From Episyrphus balteatus (lineage: Eukaryota > Arthropoda > Insecta > Diptera > Syrphidae): 64,000 nucleotides of DNA. Made by a program: the position numbers and the translations under genes. The notes beneath the pieces are model-generated. The model was not told where the DNA came from and ran no database searches. It saw only the letters and a list, made by a program, of their open reading frames with translations. Positions 45,751 through 58,000 of the stretch are shown here, in pieces. Within the stretch, counting starts at the first letter, position 1. Each line of letters begins with the position of its first letter. The stretch spans positions 50,956,402 to 51,020,401 of the forward strand of contig NC_079134.1 of the NCBI RefSeq assembly GCF_945859705.1. The letters run 5' to 3'.

Positions 45751-46364
45751 ATAGCTCAGGGAAATTAGTCAAAATATGGGCATGAAATCGCATTTTTCGC
45801 GGGACAAAATTTTTTTCATGAAATGTGTTCGGGTGGTTGTCCTTATCATAAAAGTCAATTTGTTGGCATAATTGGAGGTTGGGAACAGCCGCCATCTTGG
45901 AAAAGAGATTGGTATCGTTTTTATTGAATAGCTCCATTGTTATTCATTTTAACAAAAAATGACAAAAGTAAGACTTATTAACAATAAAATTATCTAAAAA
46001 ATCATATACAAAACAATTCCGTGAGTTGATTAAATAAAATTTTATAGTTGGTCAAAGTGTGGGTTTGTATCGCAAGGTTGGGACAAAATGACATTTTTTC
46101 ATATATCTGACGAACTTTTGATTTGTTTGGATAATTCTTCAAGAATGAATTGTAGTACTTATAATTGCCTATAAAATGAGTCCACAATCGTTATTGTCAC
46201 CATCGTATTGTAGAAGTAATCTAACTCCGAAACTCTCCATGTACTAGTCAAAAGTAAGAAAAAAGCTGTTTTTTTGCTAGTAGGCCGAGAAAATTTTGGG
46301 AGTAGAGGTATAACCAAAATATAAGTACGCAGTTTTGCAGCCATACGCGTGTTAATGTCGATTT

Positions 46365-47326
46365 GTCTTTCAGATATTTTCATAGCCAACTCTGGAGTCC
46401 CTCAGGGAAGTCACCTAGGCCCATTTTTATTCATTTTAGCTATAAACGACGTAATCTCGTGCATAACTTCAAGTGATATTCTAATATTTGCTGATGATAT
46501 GAAGATTTTTAAAGAAATTAAGTCTGACAATGATCGTATACTTCTACAAAGCGATATTAACAGTTTTAATGTTTGGTGTGGTAAAAATGGCCTTTCACTT
46601 AACCCAGCTAAATGCCAAACAATTACATTCTCGAGAAAACGAGTCATTAATACTTTTGATTACTACATCTTGCAACATAAACTTTGTCGAGTATTTAGTT
46701 TCAAAGACTTGGGTGTCCAATTTAGTTCAAATTTAGGATTTACTGAACACATCAATTTTATAGTAAATAAAGCGAGCTCAATGCTTGGTTTTATTAAACG
46801 TTGGGCAAAGGAATTTGATGATCCATTTGTTACTCTATCTTTGTACAACTGCTACGTTCGACCCCATCTTGAGTACGCTTCTCAAGTATGGAGTCCTTTT
46901 TATGAAGTTCATAAAAACCGAATTGAATCTATTCAACACAATTTTGTACGCTTCGCTCTAAAAGGTCTTCCTTGGACCGATCCTTTCAACTTGCCACCTT
47001 ATGAACATCGTATTCAACTTCTTCAGATGCAAACTTTAGCACAGAGACGTGTAAATAATGATTTAATCTTTCTTCATCAGCTAATTAATTCCCAAATTGA
47101 CGCTCCTGATCTATTAGCTTGTATTGGTATAAATTATCCGGGTGGATCTCACCTTTTACGAAGATTTGAACCTTTGCATATCGACTTTCATAGAACAAAC
47201 TATGGTATTAATGAGCCTCTTAGTCGCATGAGTAAACTTTTTAACTTGAACCATTCATCCTTAGACTTTAATTTGACGAAAATGGGTTTAAAAACATTGT
47301 TTCGAACCAGTGCTCCACAATCGTGA
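46365..47326 (+). pseudogene. Jockey-type reverse transcriptase, C-terminal part
   Basis: The open frame (whose ATG at 46349 lies in the foldback, not the LINE) reads NSGVPQGSHLGPFLFILAIN (RT domain 4) and ILIFADDMKIF (catalytic x-A-D-D). It continues with CGKNGLSLNPAKCQTITFSR, FKDLGVQFSSNL, the thumb-like LYNCYVRPHLEYASQVWSPF and a C-terminal extension to a stop at 47326. The N-terminal finger and endonuclease domains are absent. The remaining frame is fully open for about 320 codons, so insertion is fairly recent. It encodes no autonomous activity. Confidence 0.85.
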
Positions 47327-47554
47327 CTGTTAATCAATGTTTTAAATAAATTATATAATGTTGGATTTTTTGTACTTATAATTGTATAACTTGTAAATTT
47401 GTTCGTAATTATTTTGTTTTATATTGTGCATGTGGGAGGTTGTATTTTTTGTTTACTAACCACTAACATGCACTTATGATGAGCCTCTGATCGTAGATAA
47501 AAGCTTGTTCTAAGCTTACTACATCAAAGAATCTGAAGTGAAAAAAAAAAAAAA
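46365..47554 (+). mobile_element. 5'-truncated Jockey-like LINE
   Basis: Starts inside a reverse transcriptase and ends with a 14-A tail (47541-47554). It is flanked by ATTT on both sides (46361-46364, 47554-47557), a minimal target duplication. The foldback arm sequence GTCGATTT / CAAAGGTCTG resumes directly, as proven by the uninterrupted right arm (CCTTTGAAATCGAC near 48018-48031). Severe 5' truncation is usual for LINEs. Confidence 0.82.
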
Positions 47555-48670
47555 TTTCAAAGGTCTGACAACTCTAATTTTGTGCTTTATACGGTTTTTG
47601 GGGGGTTAAATAACGTAAGTTTTCCAGTTAATGTGAATGGGCTAAATTTATACTATTTGAAATTATAAATATACAAGCTGATGCTCTATTATTTTTCCTA
47701 AATCTGAACACCCCAATCTTGAGGATGTGACCAATAGAACTATATATAAGCCGTTTATACGATTATGTTTTAGAAGCTTTTTTTGTTTAGATTTTTGTTT
47801 GTTTATTTGAATTGAAAAGCCTGATATGGTTAGTTAAAAAAGCTTATATCGTGAGTTCTATTAACCCCATAGCCGAGATTGAGGTGTCCAGATTTAGGAA
47901 AAATAATAGAGCATTATAATTTCAAATAGTATAAATTTAGCCCATTCACATTAACTGGAAAACTTACGTTATCTAACCCCCCAAAAACCGTATAAAGCAC
48001 AAAATTAGAGTTGTCAGACCTTTGAAATCGACATTAACACGCGTATGGCTGCAAAACTGCGTACTTATATTTTGGTTATACCTCTACTCCCAAAATTTTC
48101 TCTCATTTTATAGGTAATTATAAGTACTACAATTCTTGAAGAATTATCCAAACAAATCAAAAGTTCGTCAGATATATGAAAAAATGTCATTTTGTCCCAA
48201 CCTTGCGATACAAACCCACACTTTGACCAACTATAAAATTGTATTTAATCAACTCACGGAATTGTTTTGTATATGATTTTTTAGATAATTTTATTGTTAA
48301 TAAGTCTTACCTTTGTCATTTTTTGTTAAAATGAATAACAATGGAGCTATTCAATAAAAACGATACCAATCTCTTTTCCAAGATGGCGGCTGTTCCCAAC
48401 CTCCAATTATGCCAACAAATTGACTTTTATGATAAGGACAACCACCCGAACACAATCCATGAAAAAAATTTTGTCCCGCGAAAAATGCGATTTAAATTAC
48501 TAATTTCCCTGGGCTATTATGGTTTTTTTTTTTACTATTTTTTTTTGTAAAGGTTTTAAAAAAATTCATAAAAGAATTTTTTAAAGAAATTTACAGATAA
48601 AAACTAAGAAAATTAATATGAAATTTAAGTTAAAATTACAAAAACATCGTTTTAAAAGGTTTTGATCTCG

Positions 48671-48757
48671 ACACAACGCGACACGACGCGACACAACGCG
48701 AAACAACGCGACACGACGCGATACAACGCGACACAACGCGACACAACGCGACACGAC
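48671..48757. repeat. 10-bp minisatellite (ACACAACGCG), ~9 units
   Basis: Nine consecutive decamers vary between ACACAACGCG, ACACGACGCG, AAACAACGCG and ATACAACGCG. It is GC-richer than its surroundings. The same motif appears once at 36401 (GCGACACGACTCAACG) and inverted at 31991-32012. Confidence 0.85.
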
Positions 48758-50040
48758 TTATAGACTTTAGCTACTAGCTAGTTAGTTATACTTTCTAAAT
48801 AAAAATATATGAATTTGTTGATGCAAGTGTTTTAGCTTACTAGGAAAGATTAAAAGGCTCAGCCCTAGACAAAAAAGGGGCCGTTCAAAAAAATTTCGGA
48901 TACAGGCCCTCACAGGGCTAGCTGCCTCAAACCAATGGTAACCTATATATAAGAAAGTTTAATTGGATTTAAATAAATCATTTCCTAATTCATATTAACC
49001 GATGTGGTAATGTTTGAAATTTTGATGTTAAAAGTACAGTTGGACACGAACGGGTTGTCTTATGCAAATTACTTGCAACTCTAGTTTTTTTTTTGCCACT
49101 AATAAGAAAGGTATTACATACAATTGATTTCATTGCTGGGTCAAGGCGCAAACGCTTTTAGTTAGCTTGAAAAGACTACAGTAGAAGGTTATGGCTCTAC
49201 TAATCAGTTTATTTGAATTAATCTGTTGCCCCTGACTTGCTCTGCAGCAGAGATAATTGAGCTTTGGAGAATTATTATTATTTAAAGAATTATGTATCTA
49301 AGATATTTTGCTCTCTAGAGGCTTTTTGCAAGTTGGATATCGTAATGGACATGAGACTGGTACGTACTTCATACCCCACTCTAGCGTGCAAAATCAAGTA
49401 CCTTACTTCGATTTATGCAGTTTAAAAAAAAAAACAAAAGATCTGCTTGTACATTACGTTAGGTAAGTGTAGAAATAAGAAATAGATATTTAATAGGATT
49501 TACAAACTAAGGTACAAGGTTTTATAGCGTAAAGCTAGGTAATCAAATACTAAACATAGGCTTAGTATTTGTAGATACCTGTAGATTAAACTTAAAAAAG
49601 AGAAGTGGAGAAGCTTAGTAAAAAAACAAAATATTGAAATTATATTTAGTTATACTTCTTAGTTTTATCTTAGGTACAACATATACATATGTACCTCTAC
49701 CTTGGAAGTCCATTGAACCATAAACTGCTTCTCGTTTTATTTTGAGCTTTTGGATTCGAAATACCTTTAAAATCCATTCTCTACATAATTTATTTTTAAT
49801 TCGCATTCGTATGCGAAATTGTATACAATATACACATTTAATCTTTTCACCAAGTTTTTGAATACCTACGGTTTGACTTGCGAAATGTTTCCGTGGTAAT
49901 AAAATAGAAATAATTTTTTTCGGGGAAGAAATGAACTTTTGCGTTGTATACATTGAAAAGTAAAAGTGATCATAATTTGTCTTTTTGGGAAAAACTGTTT
50001 AAAGTAACGGCCATATTATTCACTATGCATTTAGTTTAGA
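48758..50040. other. Intergenic, nothing recognised
   Basis: The frame at 49615-49953 (-) is lysine/isoleucine-rich and unsupported. No repeat ends were identified. Confidence 0.5.
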
Positions 50041-50042
50041 TT

Positions 50043-50565
50043 AAAGTATTGAATAATTACAAATAGAAGTGGACACCCAGGGAAACTTCCGCTGTAAAAT
50101 TGTCGTCGCTAGTATCGTGCGTTGAATTAAAAAAGCAAATCCAACAATCCAAAAGCAAATCTAGAAACCCAAAATCAAATCCTTTGTTTATTTTTTTTTA
50201 CATACTAGAATAAAAATTAATTATATTTGTCAAAAAAAAATCCCCACAAAAAAAAAAAACAATTTCAATTTTTACCGGTATTCAAACCTAGGCCACTAAG
50301 AGTAAAAGGCATCGTCCTTGTTCTCTAGACTTATATGACTTTTCAATATACGAAAACTTAAATCAATATAAGCTCTTTGAAATGTATAATAATAATTATT
50401 AATTTTTTTATGAAGGTTTAAAAAAAATTATTAGTTAAGACTCAATTCGAAAATACATGATAGTTGAGGCGCAAACATGTAGTTCATCTATTCTCCGGTA
50501 CGTTGTGGTCGCCTGAGTAATCTGCGGTGTCACTTCTATTTGTAATTATTCAATGGTTAAAGTTA
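50043..50565. repeat. Inverted-repeat element with tRNA-like interior
   Basis: The left arm TGAATAATTACAAATAGAAG TGG is matched inversely by CACTTCTATTTGTAATTATT near 50530-50556. On the minus strand inside (about 50340-50276) AGTCTAGAGAACAAGGACG and a B-box-like GGTTTGAATAC occur, reminiscent of a degraded tRNA. No coding. Confidence 0.5.
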
Positions 50566-50796
50566 ATTTCAAAACCAATCGCTCCTACCCCAATTTCATA
50601 AATCCAAGAATTTAATTTTTTGTTCATATTATTCACTCAAAAAAAAAATTATGTGATTATTCAATGAATTTGTATAATTTGTATTTATCTTTCTTCTCAA
50701 AACTTCAGTGATATATTTCTAAAAGACATTATCCTCATTAACTGTTCTGTCCAACCAACGTTTTTTCTAGTTTTCAGATATTTTTTAATAACCTAT

Positions 50797-51190
50797 AACT
50801 GGTTAACAAAATTAAACTTTTTTTTGTTGCCGAAACAAAAATATACTTTTCTGAACGTTTTCAGTGTGCTGAACTCGAATCCGAAGTCAAAAAAATTGAT
50901 CAGCTCCCGTTTTTGAAATATTACCGTTAGAAAATGCAGTACTTCGGACCTTATTCTTTTATATAAGGAAAATTGTTTGAGCATATTTAGTAACGGTTTC
51001 TAAAAGAACTATTTTCCATCTTTCAAGACCTTTTTAAATCTATCCGATATCTTTTTTACTGCCCGAGATATCCGCAATTGTTTGGCATATTATATCTCTA
51101 TCACAGAAATTTTATAAAGTCATTATCTCCTTTATGTTATATGAAGCCAATCCCACTTACTTCATTTTAAGATATCTCGGGCAATAATCA
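50797..51190. repeat. Foldback F, truncated copy 2
   Basis: Begins AACTGGTTAACAAAATTAAA and follows copy 1 (38246-39020) through its left arm and centre, ending at GATATCTCGGGCAATA near 51185 before most of the right arm. It lacks the 133-bp MITE present in copy 1. Confidence 0.65.
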
Positions 51191-52052
51191 CTGTGATAGT
51201 TCGATTTTGTAACAGAGCGGAGACACATCGATTCTAGTGTGCTGAATTCAGTGGTGACAACCGTTTTAAAAACTTGGCTCAGGTTTTCGAGATATTTCGA
51301 AAATAAAATCTTAGGTCGGGACTATTAAAATACTGATAATTTCGATTAATTAAGTTTTTTGAAGCAGTTTTTAGTTTAGAGAAAAGCTATTCTTGTGTAT
51401 AGCTATACGTTTAACACTATTCCAACTTCCAACCTAGATTGTTATGTTTCGGTCGGGGGCCCTGGCGTGTTGGGTGCCCCGGGGCATCGCCCAACTTGTC
51501 CCAATGGTGTGTACGCCCTGAATCCAATGCTGCCTCTCTAATCTCTAGTTATTACAAGATAAAAGAAGTTTTCACTTATTATATTCGTTAATGGTATGAC
51601 TTAACCGACGTCTATAAATCAATTTTATATTAATGAATTTATAGACAGCCACAGGTAATAACTATTTTTATTAAAAAAAATCATAAAATATGCACAGAAC
51701 AAAAGAAATGTAAATTGATTTTGTTTGATAGAGCCCACCACAACAAAGCTGAGCAGTTGCATTGAGTTCTTGATCGTTAAACCAACAATTAATTGCAACT
51801 GTCGTCAGGTTCACTTAATCTTTTTTTGTTGTTACAACGCTAATAAATAATTTGTATCACAACAAATTTGCTTTGGTTATTATCTTTGCACTCGCATCTG
51901 TAAATTAAGTGAGTTGTGAGTCAGTTCTCTAGTTACACATTCAGCGGTGTAACGTGCAAAATAAACATCACTTCATCACCGACCTCAAAGCTTCATTTAC
52001 CAACATTCGACTCGTGATTTCATCCAGCTTGCAGAGTTTATTTTTAGTTGCG
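51191..52052. other. Upstream region of the lipocalin gene
   Basis: A GC-rich patch at 51453-51525 (CCCTGGCGTGTTGGGTGCCC) ending GTACGCCCTG looks like an old transposon end. A TCAGTT initiator-like site occurs at about 51920. The 5' UTR probably lies between there and 52052. No TATA box is evident. All promoter statements are tentative. Confidence 0.3.
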
Positions 52053-55000
52053 ATGTCCAAAGTGTAAGCGAATCTAAACAAAAGCCTTTTAAATTTCTAC
52101 TAAACAATGTTTTATTAGAATAAGTCTTCTTCTTCTTGTGGCCTCAGCTGTGCCACTTATTTTTGCCCAAGTTCCAGGACTTGGAAGCTGTCCATCCAAT
52201 GTCCAAGTACAGAGTAATTTCCAACTCCCTGACGTAAGTTAGCTTAATTGATCAAGTTATGCACTCTCAAATGAATACTATAAACCTTAACACCCTTATA
52301 TTCAGTTTCTCGGACAATGGTATGAATACGAACGTTATCCGTTCGTCTTCGAGGCGGGAGGCAAATGCACTTACGCAAGATATGCATCCTTGCCAAATGG
52401 AACTGTCTCTGTGTATAATTTCAACATTAATTCCATGTGAGTATATGCTATGGCAGCGATTCTAATCTCATGCAAACACACAATCCGAATCTAAGATTCA
52501 TAGATTTCATCTTTTTCCTCTTCTCGCACTCTTGAAGAACCAACAGAAAATCAGACATCTCTGGGACGGCTAAAGTGGTGGCTCCGGCAAAGCTACTTGT
52601 ACGGTTCTCTGGAATGCCAGGTGAGTAATTTTGTCATTAATTACTCGAATTGAATCTGCAGTTTTGAATTGAGAGGGCAAATTTGTGGGGGGGAAATTCA
52701 TTAAATTTTAGATTTTGTGAGTGGATCCAATTACTGGGTTCTCGGGACTGATTATTCCAGCTACGCAGTTGTGTATTCTTGTACGGACTTCTACAATATC
52801 TTCAATACAAGTAAGTTGGGTTGTATAAATATCTTATTTAGGAATTTAATATTGTTTCGGAGTACAATCTCCATATTCCATTGTATCTACATTGTATAAT
52901 TAAGTAATTATTTTGGATTTAAATTCAGTTTTTTTTTGATTTTATTTTTGTTTTCTCATTTGAATGAAAGAGTTCTTTTTTAAATCAAAGGGTTGGGTCT
53001 TGGTCGTCTAGATCTGACGTGTTAATTAAATTTTACAAATGAATCAAGTTACTCTTGAAAACTGGTTGGAATATTATTTTTGCTAATGACATCATTTCAA
53101 GTGTCTAGGTGGCAAGTAGTATCTTATCTAAAAAAAAAGCACGTAAACGCATCAGAATAACAGATTAAAATTAAAAAATAAATTGTTACTTAGTGGATTT
53201 TTTCGATTAATTAAAAAAAAAATCTTCAATTAAGTTTATTAAGGAAAATGTGTATAATCATACGTCTCAGAAACCTATGGCATTTAAAATAAGCCTTAAA
53301 TAACCCTTTTAAATGATACTCATTTATATAGGTACTTTTAAGTCGTATGTATTTAAAATAATTACATACATATTTAACGATTTTTTTTTTCAAAAGATAT
53401 AAATTAAAATTTAAGGCGGTATAACATGATCATACAAAACAAAATTGTTCTAATAGTGGAGTAACTAAAGCTCAAAAATTGGCAATATTAGGGAACCCGG
53501 CCGAACAGCTTAGATTTTGATGATCTTTTTTCAAACGTCGGTAATTAAAAATACTTTAAAGTCTATAGATTAAAAATTGCCGGCGTTGCCGTTTTGATTT
53601 TTTAAATTTAATTGAAGATTTTTGTGAACAAAAACAAATTTTTTTCAAAAAATTTTCTTAAATTTCATAAATTAATTGATGCCAAAAGATTGTCTAGGAA
53701 ATTCAAGGAAAAAAATATATGGGAGTGAGGGACAATCTTCCATAGTTCAAGCGATAGATGCAATTTTCTTATTAATTGACTTCAAACACAAAAAAAAAAT
53801 ATTTAAACACAACGGCAACACCTACAATATTCAAATATACATTTTTTAAAAGCTAGAAGCTTAGTCATATATGTAAAATTAAAATTAAGTTAGTTGAATG
53901 AACGGCTTTTGAAAGAATGGAACTTGAACTCAGATTTTTGAAAAAAAAAAAAATTATTGAAAAAATTTTAACATGTCGTTTTTTTCAATGCAAAAATTCA
54001 GTTTTAATAAAAAAAACCATTGAAATTGAAGTAATTTTTCATTTTTTTTTTTTCAAAAGTGTGATATAATATTTTACCTTTTCTGCTTCGAAATTCAACT
54101 GATAATATTTATGACCAAAAATTTGTTTTTAATAAATTCATATTTTATTAGAAAAAGTTTGGGAAAAAGTAATTTTAAATTTTTCTAATAACATTTTTTT
54201 TTTAATTCTGAGTTTGAGGACCATTTTTTCAAAAAGTTTTGATTAAATTTAGTGGATTTATATTTAAGAGATAAGAATGAGCTTCTGGTTTTTTAAAAAT
54301 GTATTTTAAAATATTGTAGGTGTTGCCGTTGTTTTCAAAATATTTTTTTTGTGTTTGAGATCAAAATGTTAGAAAATTGCATTTATCGCTTAAACGATGG
54401 AAGATTGTCCCTTACTGCCTTTAATATATTTTTCCTTAAATTACCTAGAGAATCATTTGCTATCATTTGTTTTATGAAATTTAAGCAAAAAAAATGGTTT
54501 TGTTAAAAAAAAATTAATTTTAATTTTAAAAAACAATACGGCAACACCGGCAATTTTTAAACTATAGGCTTTAAAGTATTTTTAATTACCTACGTTTGAA
54601 AAAAAAATCGTCAAAATCAGAGCTGTTCGGCCGGGTTCCCTAATAATTTGCTTTAGTTACTCTACTATAAAACTGATATCTAAATCAAAAAATATTTTTT
54701 ACCAACAAAATTTGGGCAATGACCAGATAAGAAACAGAAATATTGGCCCTTATTGCGACTTTTTTCAATAGGCGATAATCGAAAACGAATTTTGGTGTTG
54801 TGAAGCTCTATTGTGAGCAATATTTTGTTATTTATTGTTCGATCTTTTTCCTTTACAATAAATTTTGCTATCGAATCAAATCAAGTTCATAATTCAAAAT
54901 ACCAAAATGTGCTTTTAAAAGAGATTCACGACACCAAAACAGATATTTTATCGATTCTATCGGCCTTTATCACATCGAAAGTTGAACTAGGAGACAATAT

Positions 55001-58000
55001 TATGATAGTGGAGAACACCAAAAAAAATTGGATTTCTAAATTCTAAAGCATTAACCCCTAATGAGAATTTCTTCAAACCTGCTAGGTTACAGTTTAAAAG
55101 TAACGGTGCCTGTCATATAAGGAAAATAGAAAAGCTTATTTTCTCCAAAAGGGTATACCTACAGATTTTTTTTTAAATGTTAGCAATTTTGTATGTATAA
55201 AAAATATTTTTTTTTCTTAAACGGCTGTATCATATAAGGTTCCGCTTTTGATATAAAAACAATTTCCTTTTTTTTTACCGTTATTAACGGCACCTACTAT
55301 AGGATCCTTTTCTTCGTGTCTGTCTTTCTCGTAAGCGATGTATCCGATTTAACGATAATTTTTTTTTAGTGAACTTAATGTCAAATTTAAGAAAAATTTT
55401 CAAAAACCTAGTACGCAGCTGAAGCGAAACGAACAATTTTAAAGTCTCCAAAGTCAACAAGGAACATGTTAGTGAAAAATTACCATCGAGTATTTTGTCA
55501 AAGTCAAAATGGTAGAAATACAAATAAAAAAATTAAAAAATTCAAAAATTTTATATTATTTTAAAAAGGTTTAGTTAAATTTCCTATAATTAAACTAAAT
55601 TAAAAATTTTCTTTTATGAATTTTAAGAAATTTTAGAATTTTAAGCAGCCTTAAACATAAGAGTAAGTACGTGCGACGCAGTCATGTATTTTATTTTAAT
55701 TGAAAAAAGTTTAAAGTTCTAAGGAACTTGAATCTTCAGAGCAAGTGCGGTCAGTCGTGCATTTTATGCTATGTACATACAAAAATGTACAAAATTACAA
55801 GCTAATTCAATTCTCCTTAAATATTAGTTACTTATTATTAATTAAAAATATGTAGGTACTCTTATTTTAATATAAAAACATAAGTCTTTTCAAATTGTTT
55901 ACATTTTTTTCATAAAAAAGGAATAGGTAACTACATTTTTCAATTTATAAATTAAAACACACAACTAATGTGTATTTGATTTTTTATCTTAGGTACGCAG
56001 CTCGCGCTAAATTTTGGCTCCCATACAAATTATCGAAAATTTTTAGCCAAGATAAAATGGATCCCATACAAGTTATCGATAACTTGTATGGGAATTTTAT
56101 CTCATGTCGAATTCCTTTCAATTTTTAGAATCGCCTCAAAAAAATGGAATTTTTGGTGTTAAAAAAGAACATGAAAACAAACCGAATTCTTTTTGCGATT
56201 GTGTGTGTGTCATTTGACAACAATTTTTACACGAACGTCAAGCTGAAATCAAAACAATTTCTGTAAAATAAAACCAAAGGTTCCTTTGATCAATAATTTT
56301 GTTTATTTGCTTCGGTAATATAAATTTAATTTAATCCAAATCAATAGGAAATTGCAGATATTATTAAGATCAGTGGCGTAGATAGGGGGGGGATCAGGGG
56401 GATATATCCCCCCCCATTGGGATCGATAATTGTGCAGTATAAACAGTCATGAATAAATAAGTTGAAGAAGCGCACTTTGAAAAAAAAAAAACGCTATGGA
56501 TTTCGAGTTCTTGATTAGCTTAAATGTTATAAATATGGTTTACCAACTTTCGTTGCCATTAAGTCGGGAGCGGTACGATTGATCGCAAACTAAAATCTCT
56601 TATAACAAAATCTCGCATTTTTGCAAAAATCACGCAAAGCAAAATTTCGCATTTTTAACATCTCACATAGCAAAATCTCGCATTTTCAAAATCCTGCATA
56701 TTAAAATCTCGCATTTTAGAAATAATCTCGCAAGTTCATTAAATTCTTTCTATATCAAAATCTCTCATTAAAAGAAGAGCGTAAAGTATCTTAAATTTAA
56801 ATTGCTTTTTTGGCAGCAAAATGTATAAGCAAAAGATTATAAGAAAAGAGAAGGTCGAATACAACAAATTCACATGCATTAAGTCCTTTTGACTCCAACA
56901 TTCAACAGTTGACCCTGAACACTATTAAAAAACTGGCATAGGCGTCTGACAGTGCACTAACCTTTTCCTTTTCTATTTATCTCTTCAAAACAAAACGAAA
57001 AAACAGAAGAGGGAGGTTCTGGGCTTTCCTAAGCTAGCAATATCATGTAGGTTTATAATCTCGCATTGAATTAATAAATATTTTATTTCAATGCGAGATT
57101 ATAAATTTCGAGATTTTAATGTTGCGAGATTTTGGTAAACGAGATTTTGAAATTGCGAGATTTCGATAAAAAAGATTTCATAATGCGAGATTTTAAGATG
57201 CGAGGTTTTAAGAACAAGATTTTAAAATGCGGTCAATCGTACCCAACCCCATTAAGTCGGTATTTCAAAGAGTGAATTTAGACTTGGTCCAAGCAATGGA
57301 GCTCGCTAAAGATTTAAGGGATCAACTAAAAATTAAACGGGCAGAAGACGACTCATTTTCGAAAGTTTTTTGTATATGGGAAAAATTAGCTGAAATCCTT
57401 GACATAGGCGTTAAACATAAGAGAATAGTGAAGCGACAAAAGAATCGTTCGAACCCTTCGGTTCAAAGTACAGTAAAGAATATTTTAGTGTTACTGTTTT
57501 CAATCTTTTTCTCGATTTCTATGTAATGCGCCTTGGAGAAAAATGTACAAACCATGAAAACACACTAGAAGGGTTTCCGGTTCTTTCTAAGGATTCTTCG
57601 TCTGAAATAGACAAAGCAGCTAAAAAATTTAATGAAACTGTTGAGTTTTACCAAAAACTAGACCACATAAAATAGAACAAAAACAATAAGATTTCCTTAT
57701 AGTTTTCATCCAAGAAGGAAATATTATTTAAACAATCGGGATTTCCTAACTGTTTTACCGACTTCCAAAAAGGAGGAGTTATTCAATTCGTCTGTACTTT
57801 TTTTTGTGTTTTTCACCTCATAACTTTGGACCGAGTGAACCAGTTTTGATAATTCTTTTTGTAGGTATTGAAAAGCTGGTGCCTGTTCAGTACTATTAGA
57901 AAACCCATAAAACCCAGTTTTGACAATGGAAGTCGGTTTTGTTTTTTTAATAAAAAAAATACGATCATGTACGGGATCACCTATTCCAACTTACTATAGA

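Larger units (their letters stand above)
45751..48525. repeat. Large foldback element split by a LINE
   Basis: The left arm (45751-46364 plus 47555 to about 47790) is the inverse of the right arm (about 47800-48525). The outer ends read CTCAGGGAAATTAGT and ACTAATTTCCCTGGG. The shared inner parts include GGCTGCAAAACTGCGTAC and TTGTCAGACCTTTGAAA. The left arm has about 107 bp (46181-46287) absent from the right arm, bordered by GAG on both sides. Short frames mirrored at 45749-45937 (-) and 48341-48550 (+) come from the symmetry. Confidence 0.75.

Noticed and set aside
46349..46364. ATG at the start of the reverse transcriptase frame
   Set aside because: It lies in foldback-arm sequence upstream of the LINE junction, so it is not the native start.
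52259..52465. Open frame inside the lipocalin gene
   Set aside because: Out of phase with exon 3 and reads through an intron. It is a shadow of the lipocalin.
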